A stretch of DNA of 64,000 nt from Branchiostoma floridae (Eukaryota; Chordata; Leptocardii; Amphioxiformes; Branchiostomatidae), in contig NC_049986.1 of NCBI RefSeq assembly GCF_000003815.2, forward strand, positions 2,569,685 to 2,633,684. The letters run 5' to 3'. The notes under the pieces are model-generated. The model did no database searches. It saw nothing but the letters and a program-made list of their open reading frames with translations, and was not told the DNA's origin. Shown here piece by piece: positions 24,405 to 36,084 of the stretch. A program made the translations under genes and the position numbers. Every line of letters starts with the position of its first letter. The first letter of the stretch is position 1.

Positions 24405-25608
24405 CTCTCACCTCTCAAATAAACGTACCGGTACGTTTATTTTTTTCCGCCTCAAAATCCACCCGGTACGTCCTTATTTTAGACGGTACGTTTATTTTTT
24501 TTTCAAATTGGGGCTTTCTTTACTAACCAGGGACCCCAAAAATATTGAAAGTTTGGTATTTTCTGCCCATATTTCCGCGGTATTTTTGCTTAAAATTCAC
24601 TATTTTCGGACGAGGCAGCGCGGATTTCCCTGCCGCTAGCGCTATGACCCAAACATAACTAGGGATGCGTACCGGTACGCAGGACCGGTTCTGGACTTGC
24701 AAAAACGTTTCGGTTCAGGTCCAAAAATACCGGAACACAAGTGATTCGGTACTAGACTCGTAAAAAAATATATCCTTTTCGTTTTAGACCATCTTTAACC
24801 TTCCAAAAATCTTGAAATTTGCGCTGAACAAAGACGAAAACATCGAGGTCACATGCTACACACACAGTCACTTACTTCCGTAAATTCTCTATCAAAACAC
24901 AGAAATTAACCACCAACCAAACAAATTAAAAAGTTACCAATACTTTTCCACTATTTTTCACCCGTAGTCAACTTGTTTTAATGTTCCAGCAACGAAAAAA
25001 TCCTTCCAAAACAAAGCACAGCGTTCAATCGGCTCGAAAACATCCGCCATGTTGGATTCATCAACTCACGCCGAATCTCGCGGTAATGCGCGAGAGAATT
25101 ATATATTTTCTGCAGTACCGATATACCTCGATAGGGGGCAGTGTCTATGACCTCGTTGGTTTCTGCAACATTGAAAATAGCAAAAAAGTGGTGAATAAGG
25201 TATTCTAAGTTGGAATGTTTCTTCAAAATGTTATTTTGTAACAATGATTATAAAATTAACTTCTTTTTTTATTTGTTCAATTTTTATTTTCATTCATTTT
25301 TTTACTTTTATTTTAATCTTTGTTGATGGTGTGACACTCAGATAAAGAAAATATGTGCAATAACATAGGAATTATTCTGTTCATTATTTATACAATTAAC
25401 TGATATGGTACCGAGGCATAAATGAATAAAAAGAGCCTACCTGCTTATCATCTTCTCTTGGACTGAAGTAGCATGGGCACAGTTTACATGTCAATTTGGT
25501 ATTTTTCCGGGGGGTACTTTTATTCCAGGGGGTACTTTTATTAGATTTTGAAGATTTGTCCGGGGGGTACTTTTATTCCAGGGGGTACTTCTATTTGAGA
25601 GGTGAGAG
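24405..25608. mobile_element. 1.2 kb TIR element with TA duplication and subterminal repeats
   Basis: A perfect 17-bp terminal inverted repeat (CTCTCACCTCTCAAATA) lies at 24405-24421 and 25592-25608, each bounded by TA. The left subterminal zone repeats CGGTACGTTTATTTTT-like units (about 24428, 24462, 24484). The right zone repeats GGGGGTACTTTTATT four times (about 25508-25592). Such repeats are typical transposase-binding sites. The interior holds a TAGGGATGCGTACCGGTACG block like the hAT-type element at 34.5 kb, possibly a nested insertion. No frame exceeds about 90 codons, so it is non-autonomous. TA target suggests Tc1/mariner or a relative, but the superfamily is not certain. Confidence 0.75.
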
Positions 25609-25611
25609 TAG

Positions 25612-25858
25612 GAGGTTAGGCTCCGGCTGTTTTAATGTTTTTTTAGTCATTTTTATCAGGCTTTCTATTTTTTCATGTTTCTTGAAGTCCACGGTCAGGC
25701 TGTTTTTCTTAAATTTTTTTAAAGTCGTTTTTATCGTGCTTTCTTTTTTGAATTGTATCTTGTATTGTCAAAACCTTACTTCAAGAAAGATGACAGAATA
25801 GAAAGCCCGATAAAAATGACAAAAAAAGCACGTTATAAAACAGCCGGAACCTAACCTC
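25612..25858. mobile_element. Foldback element abutting the 1.2 kb TIR element
   Basis: The left arm (25612-25672) contains AGGTTAGGCTCCGGCTGTTT and TCATTTTTATCAGGCTTTCT. The right arm (25797-25858) is its inverse with a small number of changes. A third, direct copy of the arm's middle part sits at about 25695-25750. GAGAGTAGG occurs just left of the left arm (about 25604-25612) and again right of the right arm (about 25870-25878), a possible duplication. It begins within four bases of the end of the previous element. Confidence 0.65.
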
Positions 25859-26980
25859 TGCTTGGAGAGTAGGTAGGAGGGAGCTGGAGGAAGATGGTTG
25901 GAATATGCAAATGAGGTCAAATTTGCATAATGTATGCCATGATGCTTGTCTTTACCTTGAAGTTGTGTGTACTTTTTGTACAAGTCTTTTTTACTTCAAT
26001 TCCTTAGGAGTAAAGTAACATATAGTGATAGACGTATACGATACATACTTTCTCTGTATGTGGGTGAGTGTGTCTGTGTGTATGTTTCTCACTTTCTTGA
26101 AGGGAGTGAAGCGTGCCATCTCTGATTGCCTTGTCACTGATACCAATAACAGAAACTTTCTCTTGTAGAGGACATCCTAACAAAGTTTTGGTTTTATTTA
26201 ACTTTTAGCTTGTTCACTTCAGCAAAAACATACTTCTTTCAACACTGAACAGCAAGCATAGGTGTTTAACTCCTAGTAACAAGTTTCTTTTGAGAGAATG
26301 TTAACACACTCTGCATATGTATCATAAGATACAGCTTGAAAATGGACATGTTGGTAAAAAACTTTGAAAATGGACATGTTGGTAAAACAATCCCTTGCAA
26401 GGTCATGTTTGTTTTTCTGCCCTCAAATCAAAGTTTGGGTTTCCAGAGAATGTCAGACATTCATACTTGAACAACTGTTTTCTTGTTTTGTCTAATACAT
26501 TACATTACTTGGGTCTTTGGATCCAAGTATGCCCAAAAGACAGAAAGTTCCTGTTGATACTCCTGTGACAGCAACAAATTGACGGGCATTTTATTGCTCT
26601 TTAAGTAGCACATGTCCAGTGAATCATTGATAGAAGTCGATAGTAGCACTCTGTGTTCTGATGTACAAGGCATCCATTTAGACATGGCCCAGTAATTACG
26701 ATCAAAGTCTCCAGATGTATCATTAGCAGGCCCTGAGGAGATGGCACAGATAACACTGATGTCACACAACTCACTTTATTAAGAACCTTGGATCTGTTTG
26801 AGGGGGGACTCCATAGATCAAGCAGCATTGAGGCAGGAGTAATTGCTTCTTGGTGTAATTAGGCCACAACCACTTGATGATATATCAGGGGGAAAGTGTC
26901 TAAATATGGAGTTTCATGACTGAGTGAGCGCCAAGGAAGCTTGAAGGATGCGAATGTTGTGAAAAAAGTTGTTTGATTTG

Positions 26981-27345
26981 TAACGACTAGCGAAGAGTTT
27001 AGGAACGATAAATTTTGATTGGAAAGAGGGAAGATAACTTACAACTTTAACTTAAGGGATATTTTGCTGAGTAAGCAAAGAGGTGAAGTGAGAAATTTTT
27101 TTTCAATACAAGGACAAATTTGAATTCCTCAGAGAAACTGGAATTCCATAATCATATTTGAGTATGCTTGTAACGACTAGGAAAGAGTTAAGAAAGGATG
27201 AATTGTGATAGGAAAGAGAGAAGAAAATTTACAACTTTAATAGATCTTTTGCTGAATAAGCTAAGAGGTGAAGTGAGAACATTTTCTTTTGTGCAATGCA
27301 AGAACAAATTTGAGTTCCTCAGAGAATATAGCTGAGCAAATTGCT
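26981..27345 (+). repeat. Tandem duplication, 190-bp period
   Basis: TAACGACTAG begins each copy (26981 and 27171). Shared blocks include TTACAACTTTAA, AAGAGGTGAAGTGAGAA and ACAAATTTGA(A/G)TTCCTCAGAGAA. The second copy has small deletions. Confidence 0.85.
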
Positions 27346-27949
27346 TGTCGCCCCCTTCCCTGTGCAATTTCATGACATGGAGTCTATGTGCTCGTGCGCC
27401 TGCGCTCGAGCACACTCTCCAACCGTGTATTGCTTGATGACCCAATAAATTTCTCTTGTAATATCATCGAAATCCTTCCATCCCACCAAATAGATGACGT
27501 ACCTGGGAAAAAAGACTAGGGCGAGATTTTTCCCATTCCTGGTGGATTAGTGTGTAATCAAGGCGGATCATTAGCATGGATGGAAGCCTGTGTGGCGAGC
27601 ATGATTTAATATCCTGCCGTTGGCTGGAGAACTCAAGTACCTGTTGTTTGACATGGCATAAAAGCTGACCCCATTCCATCTGTGTGACTCACCTGGTGTA
27701 TTTATGAAGGCTTGCTGTTGTTTGGCTCTTTGCCCAAGGCCATGTGTCTACTGTACTGGTTCAATGGCCTTCCAGGGGTGGTCAACAACCGCCCAGATGC
27801 AAGGTCGTTCAACTTCAAAGATAAGACAACACCAACTCTTGTCTATAATGTAAGCTTCCAGAGTGAAAAGTAACTTTGACAACAGAGCCAAGTCTTCATC
27901 ATTGGACATGAACCTGCACTTGAAGCAGGGATATCAACTTATGTAAATG

Positions 27950-28055
27950 CATTTAAGTTCACGGGGATTTACTTTCGTGGTAGCTGGAAAATGCGTGGTA
28001 GTTTTAAGTGCGCGGTAGCATCATAGACTGAAGTCTCATACTATTATGGAAAAGA
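27950..28055 (-). repeat. Relative of the 33.1 kb repeat, inverted fragment
   Basis: GTGGTAGTTTTAAGTGCGCG, GTAGCATCATAGACTGAAGT and ATTATGGAAAA mirror modules at 33180-33270 read in reverse complement. The copy is heavily diverged. Confidence 0.45.
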
Positions 28056-29681
28056 CAAGTATATGTAAAATGGTGGTACGTTAACTTTCAAATTGAAAAG
28101 TCATTTTTCTGCATTTCAAGAACACCTTGTTGGAAACTTGTAATGTGTGTGTGTACAAGCCATGTATGCAGTATGGGGTCACATCAGATCTCTGTCATAG
28201 TGCGCAAGAACAGGGTTCAAACCTCTGCCCTCTGGATCCATGGAATTCTATCCATATAGCCAAGCAGGTTGGATTGCTCAAGCCTTGTTCTGCATATGAT
28301 AAACATGGCATATCTTAATCATCAAGAAATTTTCTCCAGGAACTGACAAGTGATTCGCCTAGTGTTGTTCCATATTCGGACTGACAATGACAGAGGATAT
28401 GCAATATTTCACTGCTGTCACTCAATACATCACTCTGAATAACAAAAAGGTTGAACCTCCATTTGATGTATACATTGCAGCTGTATTATTCCACTATAAG
28501 AGTTGATGTTGCCACAATACAAAAGGGTCAATAGGTTGGGAGACAATTAATAATAGATAAAGAGGAAATCAGAATCCTTTGTGTGTTTTGTCGTGTGCAG
28601 TTATTTCAAGGTGTCTATGCTGTAATAATAAATGATGCGGGATGTCGTGTACTGTCTACCTGTCCTGTTGAAAGAAAAGGACCCGATCGGCAAGTTCTGA
28701 CATACCTGTCAGTTTCACACTTGGATGATCACCATAACACCTGTCTTGACCTATTATCATTGTGTCCGCCTTGAAATAATTCAACAATGGATGACCTAAT
28801 TCTACTGCTTATGTCTTGTTGACTCAGATAAATGTGAATCTTTTCTGTGTCAATGCATTGTTCTCTAGGGGGTGTTTGTATTTGATGCATTGCATTGCCC
28901 CTCTATTTGTGTTATCAGTTGAAACCAAACCCATGCCTTCCCCTCAGAGCAGATTTATTGAATGAAACTTTCAAAATGATTGCCTAAGGCAAAACCCTGT
29001 ACCATATGGCCGACAAGATTTCTAAATGGTTTAACCTTGGTTGATAGGTAATGCGCAAAGTTGGCAGAACATAATACTGCCTCCAGAGTACAAATAGCAG
29101 GGTTGTTTGGTAACTATAGAAATGAAACACACCAAAAGAGATTAATCTAAGTCACAGTATACAGAGCACTTAAGGTTCAGTGACCCAGTAGTTGGTTTAG
29201 GATGTGACTTTTGCCAGTGTAGGTTACAACAAAAATGTCAAAACTGTTAGAAAGAATTTAGACATGTTGCATTTTGTAAAGATTAAAGCAGTTGTTGTAT
29301 TATTCACACCTGATAATGTGATATGGCTTAGAATGAAATGTTATGGAAATAAATATGCTCTGAGATAGATGACAAAAGAATTACATGAATACATGTCACA
29401 AAGTTTGTGCAGTTTTATGGCGCACTTATTAAAGTTTGCACACTAGTTGTACAAGCATATCAGTTCTCCAGTTTTATACTGAAATACTTCAAATTAAGAC
29501 TTTATTATCATCAGTCTACAAAGATTAATTTTCCAAGGCAGCTGGTGAATGGTGCCCTTAGCAGTGTAGTCCCACCAAAAATGTATCACAGGTTGTTTTT
29601 CAACATCCGTTTCAAGCAAATCATGCTATTTTGTATCGTTCCTGCTTTTATCTTTTTACTTTCAACCTGGTTTGGTGGCAT

Positions 29682-29707
29682 ATTGTCTACTGCTCGTAGT
29701 AGACAAT
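29682..29707 (+). repeat. Perfect 10-bp hairpin before an AATAAA
   Basis: ATTGTCTACT-GCTCGT-AGTAGACAAT forms a perfect stem, followed three bases later by AATAAA (29711). It lies about 340 bp before the Ser-rich exon. It could be a transposon end or a cryptic 3' end. Confidence 0.5.
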
Positions 29708-30043
29708 CAAATAAACTTTGAACTGATATGATGGCTTTTGTCATTATGGGTGGATTTTAAAGTCAGTCTGATTTATTTTGTTCCACTGCTAACTTTAATG
29801 TCAGGTGATATGTCAGACCAATCTTTGGCTGGACTAAAACTATGTACAATATAATGTTTATTGTATCTTTCTTCCAGATGTTTATGAAGATTAAAGCAAC
29901 AACTTTTCATCGTCCGGGCGACAGCTATTAAACATTTTTCTTTGAATTCAGGAATTGGTCATCCTGATACTGTTACACAGTATGGTTGTTGAGCAAATAA
30001 TGAAATTGTGAAGTAATTTACATCAACCTTGTCATGTTTTCAG

Positions 30044-30280
30044 ATGGCTACAGAGATTTGAAGAATGAGGGGAGGATGAGCATGGCAGGCAGAGACAGCA
30101 TGTCGGTGACGCCCCGCTCCGCTGTGGACAGCTACAGCTCCAAACAGGACAGTAGAAACAGCCTGAGCCTGCGAGACAGCCTGGGCGGGCTGCCCCTCAC
30201 CCCGCACTCCTCCAACAGTACATTTGACCTCTCAGGGACACCTTTGTCTGCCAGCAATGCCTTCAGCATGTACAGCCAAG
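30044..30280 (+). CDS. Internal coding exon, Ser-rich, unidentified protein
   Basis: This is the clearest coding exon in the window. It follows a pyrimidine-rich tract ending in TTTTCAG and ends at CCAAG|GTAGGA. The exon is 237 nt, starts and ends in phase 1, and stays open for 79 codons. Codon use is strongly GC3-rich (runs of AGC, CTG, GAC, CCC), unlike the AT-rich flanks. The peptide is low-complexity and Ser/Thr-rich with several DS and RDS pairs (SRNSLSLRDSLGG, PLTPHSSNSTFDLSG, ending SMYSQ) and two TP sites (VTPRS, PLTPHS). It has no membrane segment, Cys cluster or recognisable domain, so it is probably a disordered, phosphorylatable linker. I do not recognise the family. A (GGAT)n repeat begins right at the splice donor. 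The matching exon phases fit the candidate first exons at 47-61 kb, but those lie downstream, so this exon would belong to a longer isoform or to another gene. Confidence 0.85.
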
Positions 30281-30325
30281 GTAGGATGGATGGATGGATG
30301 GATGGATGATGGATGGATTGATAGA
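30281..30325 (+). repeat. (GGAT)n microsatellite at a splice donor
   Basis: GTAGGATGGATGGATGGATG begins at the donor of the 30044-30280 exon and continues with imperfect GGAT/GATG units to about 30325. Confidence 0.9.
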
Positions 30326-30408
30326 TGGTGTGTTAAGCAGAACAGCGGTTATACCGGCTATAAAGATACAGATACAGAACGATGTTCAAACAGAAAAGTA
30401 GTAGATCA

Positions 30409-30814
30409 GTTTAAGAATCAGTGCTTTGCTGCAAATCCAACAAGATAACAACCGTAGCACTGATAGCAGTCTTTCTGAAAAATGCATATGGACTCAAACG
30501 GTCACACCTCTTCAAATTTGTGTCAGAAAAGCTCTAGAATTTGATTGGCTTTTCTATGACTTTGTTGTCATCTTGAAATAATTCATTAATTGTGACCATC
30601 TTTGTGATTTTATACAAATTTACTGGTTTAAGAACCAGTGCTTTATTACATCCAATAACATAACATTCATAGCAATCTTCTGAAAATGCATCGGAACTCA
30701 CACGGTCATACCTCTTCAAATTTGTGTCAGGAAAGCTTTAGAATTTGATAGGATTTTCTTTGACTTCTTGAAATGATTGTGATCATCTTTCGTGGTTTTA
30801 TATAAATTTACTGG
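30409..30814 (+). repeat. Tandem duplication, 217-bp period, in the intron after the Ser-rich exon
   Basis: Copies start GTTTAAGAA at 30409 and 30626. They share CAGTGCTTT, CACACGGTCA/CAAACGGTCA, ACCTCTTCAAATTTGTGTCA and TATA(C/T)AAATTTACTGG. No splice signal is associated with it. Confidence 0.85.
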
Positions 30815-31157
30815 AAATGAAAAGAACTTGAAAAGCATATTGCAGGTGAATGCAGGGAGAGAAATATAAGTCGCAGATAGAACATTGAAGCTTTTTTTTA
30901 TTTCTCAGAAAGATGTTATAAGAAAAAACAAACTTCAGTAGATACTTGTACCAGCTATCTTAGGTGGTGGCTTGTTTTTATAGTCAAGTATTCAACAATT
31001 TTTACTGTGATACAAAAGATTGAATTGTGAGAAACACAACAATTATTGAACATTCAAGGTTGATTAATGTGCAAGGTAAGTGAAAAATCAAAATCTTGAA
31101 ATTGATATCAATGTTGTATTTGTTGAGCCTCTGCTTTTCTCGGTCTTCTCTCCCCAG

Positions 31158-31249
31158 GTACTTTCAGCTTGTGCAATGTCCTGTTCTTGCCCGTTCTTAT
31201 ACCACTGTTTATCGGCTTTAACTCCTTGCCTGCTGTGTCTTGGACCTGA
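31158..31249 (+). CDS. Possible alternative terminal exon after the Ser-rich exon
   Basis: A strong pyrimidine tract ending in CTCTCCCCAG precedes position 31158. Splicing from the phase-1 donor at 30280 would give an open frame of about 31 codons ending in TGA at 31247-31249. The peptide is hydrophobic in the middle (LCNVLFLPVLIPLFIGF), so the product would gain a C-terminal membrane-like tail. The acceptor is good and the phase is compatible. Against it, the segment is short, its codon use is not clearly coding-like, and no clear poly(A) signal lies nearby. It may be a pseudo-acceptor. Confidence 0.25.
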
Positions 31250-33120
31250 AGTTGCTTTTTACCTTCAAAGGTTCATCTTGATGCTGAAGCAAAATGTGTT
31301 TTCCCCATCTTGCCTGTTGTTCTTTTATTGCCACACAGCACACTAGCCAGCACCCTTTCTGTTTTGTGTTCATTCTCTGTAACGTTCTTGCTTGGATGTT
31401 AGATAGGCCTTCCAAGTATATGGAAAAGTGTTACTGTTTCGCAAAAGCGTTAAAATTTTTTTTTAGCTTTAATAATTGAAGTTAGATGTAAGTCACTTAT
31501 TATTTTTTTTAAGGAACCCCATTTAGATAGGTTTAGCATGGGAGATTGTTTCCTCAAAAGGAAATGATAAATTGTAAATACCAAGAAATATAGCAAAATA
31601 GATAATAGCAGGTCTCGAAAAACAACTGAAGGTGATAGAAACCATCAACGGACGTAGATTTGCTATTCTCCCCTTCAATCTGTTAATCGTAATTCCTAGT
31701 GTGAAAATTATATTTGGCTTTAGTGGTATTTTGATACATTTTTCAAACTGCGTTGACAAATGACTGTAATATTAGTGTTACCAGTAATGTACACATTCAC
31801 ATCATTTGACGAGCCACCTGTTGATTAGCACCTAACCGTTAAGTGCCTTCTCGGCTGCCGGAGCATATACGTAGTGTTTCCCAGTAATACAGACGAATTT
31901 GCAGGATTTTCAGCTCATAAGACACAAACTAATTTCAAGATAGCAGGAGATAATCCAGGGCTAGGTTTTCCTTCAGGGTCAATTTGTATGGATGGACATG
32001 GGCACCATTTTGTAGGTCAGCCTTTAGTTGCAGAACTGGTTTGACATTTATGTAAAGAGGCCATGTCTTCCATTTAGTGAGGCTGCTGAATTTGTCATTG
32101 GGCTACATCAGAGGACTGCCGTGGCAGTCCTGCTATGGAGGTGGCATTTTGATCTCAGACGTTGAAAGGAAACTTCCCCCAAATATCTCCTATTCTGTCC
32201 CTAATGTTGCGATTCCGGCCATCCAATTTCCAGCTATATCCCTGAGCCATTTAGGACTTTCATCGTACCAATTCGTGTCAGTATAGATTTCGTTTGAGAT
32301 GTGTGAATGGTAGCTGTCGGGCCGAGCATTGACTTGTTGTCCTTACGTTCACATCGATCTTGCTGACCTTCTTCTTTTCTCATCAGTCTAAACACAATTA
32401 CCCCAGCTGGAGGGTCCATTAACGAAGAGGGACATGTAAGGATCAAAGTTAATTGAAGTAGCTGAACGCTGATGAAGGTATCCAGGGCTGGTCTCCTCAG
32501 AGGAGCGGTGTTTATTGCTCGTACAAATTACTCCAGGTCTGATTTCTGTCATACAGATGTCACTAAACCATCCCAACAGACTTCTTCTCAGTCACAAAAG
32601 TTTGTAAGGTTTTCTCACTGACTCAAAAAGTGAGAAAGCAGCCGACTCAGCCCTTGAAACCTGGGGTCAAATAAAAGCATTTAGAGAAACGAAATCATCC
32701 CAGAGCCAATTACGAAGGTTTTCCATTGAGATACAGCATCTCCAAGCAGTGTCTTGACACCTGCATTTGATCTTACTCAGTTACTGCGTAGGTTGCCCCC
32801 TGTGATTTCTAACAAAGTCTAATTTGGGCCAACAATAAAATATTCATCTTGACTTCAAAGTTCACATTCTGATTTCTCCTTGCTTTAGCGGAGAATTGGA
32901 GGTAACCTAAACGTTTCTATCAATAATTTAGTGGTTGTGATTGGGCTGTAATCTGGACGGGAAATGTTTTTCATTGCAGAATGCCTACGAATCTATCAGG
33001 GAACTGATATGTTAAGTCTCCATGAGTATGATATTGTGTACTGTGAGAAAAGGAAAAAAATGTTATAGTAAACTCAAGACTTGCAGAGAGAGGGCTATGG
33101 CCTGTTCTGGTAAGAAAGAC

Positions 33121-33300
33121 TACTGTAAATGCTGAAATTTTTGCGGTGGTTTTATATTAAAGGTTTCTGTGTTGCCAGTTCACCACGAACTTAAAACAAC
33201 CAAGAACATTTTTCCATGGCAGTAAATAAGAGACTACAGTGCATGGTGCTACCGTGAACTTAAAACCACTGCGAGAAGTCCCTTTTCCCACTTCTGCAAA
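33121..33300 (+). repeat. Dispersed TACTGTAAATGC repeat, degraded copy
   Basis: It starts TACTGTAAATGCTGAAATTT and contains GCGGTGGTTTTA, CCACGAACTTAAAACAACC, TTTTTCCATGGCAGTAA, and ends with an incomplete inverted counterpart. Elements beginning TACTGTAAATGC are common in marine invertebrate and amphioxus DNA. The right end is missing. A shorter, inverted relative is at 27950-28055. Confidence 0.55.
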
Positions 33301-33453
33301 ATTGAACTCTTCCAAACTTACATGAAGTATTTTACACTATTTTTTAAGAATTAATTTAGTACTTTTCCCAATGCTCCACTAAAAAAAGTTTAGACTCTCT
33401 AACTTTACAGATTTGAAGAAAACAGAGGATTTTCAACTATACGAACAGGAAGC

Positions 33454-33626
33454 TTATAGAAATTGCTAAACTTTCTTTCCAACACTGAAATTAATATAGA
33501 GACTTCCGCTAAATTTTCGGTCAAACTCCGACCTTGTTCACAGAGTAGATGGAGTTTGACCGAAAATTTAGCGTAAGTCCCTATATTAATTTCAGTGTTG
33601 GAAAGAAAGTTTAGCAATTTCTATAA
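33454..33626. repeat. Near-perfect inverted repeat, 76-bp arms with a 21-nt loop
   Basis: Left arm 33454-33529 and right arm 33551-33626 are reverse complements with only two mismatches. The loop is 33530-33550. The arms begin TTATAGAAATTGCTAAAC and reach TCGGTCAAACTCC at the loop. The flanks permit a TA duplication (TA|GAAATTG...CAATTTC|TA), so it may be a foldback MITE. A transcript would form a perfect-looking 76-bp duplex, able to feed Dicer or ADAR. Confidence 0.9.
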
Positions 33627-34237
33627 TGACTTGTATTCTACCAACACAGATGAACTTTCATGCTAAGAACAAGAAGCTGGTTCAACACAAACTTTTCAGC
33701 TATAAATCATAGCTGTAACATTAGTCATCAGACTGCTAGCCTATGTAAGCACTTCCTTCCTTTTTGCCTACAGCCCAAACCTCCATGTACTGTAAGAATA
33801 GGTCAGCCCCGCATTAAGGAATAAGTCTCCTTAATCTGCAGATTATTACTGTACTTAAAATATTTTATCTTGCTTATGACACCTATGTTATGAAAACAGG
33901 CTAATCGTATACAGATGTAGTAATGACAAGTCCGCAATGATTGATTCTATTGGAGTTAGGAAGGAAGTTGGAAGAACATTCATTTTCTGTAATATTTTTT
34001 TCTGTACACTTTATCTAGGTCATATTTGAGGATGTGGAACACTGTAGCAGCACTATATGTCGGTTGTAGTAACCGAGATTTCCTGTTTGGCAGATTTTTG
34101 TGTGTCTGGAAAGTAAGACCCAGACTGTGGATTTCCTGTGAGGAGATAGTATGGAGAAACAGACATGCTCTCCTGTCTGTGAACATGAATTGTCTGTGAG
34201 TAGATAGGTATAGAGAGATATACAGTACAGTCATGAA

Positions 34238-35034
34238 TAGGGGTGGGTTAAAAAAAAAGTCCTTTCCGCGCCTGATGGTGCATAGGGCGGCGCCCATCTC
34301 CGTTTCAGTAGCCCTTGGGCCACACAACGCAATCACTACAGCAGGGGGTAGTCCACTGGTAGTGGTGTGTGTTCAACTTCCATACTCTTTCCCGAATGCT
34401 GGGTGCTAAGCAGAGAAAGAAGCATGTACCATTTTCAAAGTCTTTGGTATGACTCTGCCGGGATCGAACTCACGACCTACCGAATGCAAAGGGAACACTC
34501 TACCCACTCGGCCATTGCACCGGTTGTTGAGTAGGGGTGGGTACCGGTACAAAACTGTTTTTTTTCTTATTGGACTGGACCTGAAAAATTTCGTTGGATC
34601 GGATGTTGGACTTATTAGAAAATGAACAGATCATATTATCAGGAAGTCAAACGTTTTGAGGTTTACTGGTCAGAGAAAGTAACCGGAGTCAAGTAGAGTT
34701 AAGTTTATAGTCATTTCTACCAAGCAGCTTGAAGAGCTTTGACGAAAGTGCTTGTTTCTAAAAAGTTTTACAGTCAATCGTACAAAGGCAGTTTGCTTTG
34801 TAGGATTTCAAGATGCCAGTGGGAGTCAAGTACTCCACAAAACATATTGCTTTGTAATGAAACGGACCATTGTTTTGAGTATTGTCCGTTCACATGTTTT
34901 CACATAAGCTTCAGTATAAACCAAAACTGAAATGCGGCAAAGATGATGCCATACTAAATCAGATGCAATTCAGGTCCAGTCCTGGACCTGATCCTCTGGA
35001 CCTGAACCAGACCTGGACAGGTAGCCAGCCCTAG
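34238..35034. mobile_element. hAT-like non-autonomous transposon (contains the SINE)
   Basis: The left end reads TAGGGGTGGGT and, after removing the SINE, continues into ACCGGTAC. The right end is the inverse of TAGGGCTGGCTACCTGTCC. The flanks are GTCATGAA (34230-34237) and GTCATGAG (35035-35042), an 8-bp duplication with one mismatch, diagnostic of hAT elements. The right copy of the SINE duplication keeps the G, so the original target was GTCATGAG. The interior carries repeated AGGTCC/GGACCT motifs near the right end. No transposase frame is present. Partial relatives with the same AGGTCC clusters and TAGGGNTGNGTAC starts lie at about 22855-23070 and 24660-24740. Confidence 0.85.
34249..34527 (-). 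mobile_element. tRNA-derived SINE nested in a hAT-like element
   Basis: On the minus strand the element starts at about 34527 with a tRNA-like head (34455-34523) holding an A-box (TGGCCGAGTGGG) and a B-box (GAGTTCGATCC). A body of roughly 200 bp follows, with a T-run near the 3' end (34249-34258 on the + strand as A9). It is flanked by TGAATAGGGGTGGGT (34234-34248) and TGAGTAGGGGTGGGT (34528-34542), a 15-bp duplication with one mismatch, as expected for LINE-type target-primed insertion. The copied target is the left edge of the surrounding hAT-like element, which dates the SINE as the younger insertion. Confidence 0.85.
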
Positions 35035-36084
35035 TCATGAGGTATTGTCTGCAAACATGAATGGCCAGAGTTAGCTCTGGAACAGTGAATTTTATATGTA
35101 CGGTACAGCCAAAACTGCCCAAGATTTAGGATACCTATAGAATCTGGTCTAAGTAGGCAGGCAGTTACTAAAGACAAGATTCTTATTGCTTGTGTCAATG
35201 AGAAAAAATATCTACAGTAGTACTAGACCACCAAAAAGTGGTCACATTGGCCAGGTAGATGTGGTCACTTGAACATGTTTGACTGCAGTCTTTGAAACAA
35301 CAAAGGAAAATGACAACAATGTATATATAAGGCTACCATGAACCTAGTACCTGTTACATAGTGTATGCATGCAAATGATGAGTCCAAAAGCAGTGACAGT
35401 GAACAAAATGAAAATCATGTAGACTGCAATGACAATGTTGAAAGAGAGAGCTGTCGCCAACTCAGTTACTAGTTGGAAGAATACTTTGGACAGAAGCAAC
35501 ATATAATATAGTCCATGTACTCTCTCCAAGAGTGCTGCAAAATCATATCAGACACAGATACATTATATTTCTGGAAATTCCATTCCGTCACAAGTTCTAT
35601 ACTTCTTTATGTCACACAGTAAACTTTTGACTTATGTTGAGAAAGACTTCTGACTTGAATACCAATTTGGGAAGCGTACTAGTATCTGTTGGACATGAGC
35701 CTAATGATGAGTAAGATTTGTACACAGAGGAAACCTGCATTATAACGAATGCAGAGTCAGGTGTCCTCTCAGGGAGTGGGATGAATTGTACATTCATGCT
35801 TAAGTTGAAAGTACGGAATGATTCATCTTTAATTGGTCATTTCCTTGTGTCAAAACCAGACGTGGCTTCCCATTCGAATTCATCCATATATTGTCTGAAA
35901 GTAGGGCAGGTGCCTGGGACACACAGAAGAATCCTGTGTCTGTTCTATATCATACTTTTTTTTCAAATGATGGATGTCCATTTTACTTGCTTTGTGGATT
36001 TTTCCTTTGTCTAGTCATGACAGCCAGTTATAGGAAAAGGATGATGTATCTTTCAAGGGTTTGATGACTCACAAGATTGCCCTT

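Noticed and set aside
24660-24760. Separate hAT-like insertion inside the 24.4 kb element
   Set aside because: A left-end-like TAGGGATGCGTACCGGTACG is seen, but no right end or duplication could be placed, so it is only mentioned.
31607-31625. CAGGTCTCGAAA as another end of the 7.0/15.9 kb MITE
   Set aside because: The resemblance is limited to about ten bases, with no partner end or duplication.
34455-34523. Functional tRNA gene
   Set aside because: A and B boxes are present, but the cloverleaf is poor and it is the head of a SINE with a 15-bp duplication.
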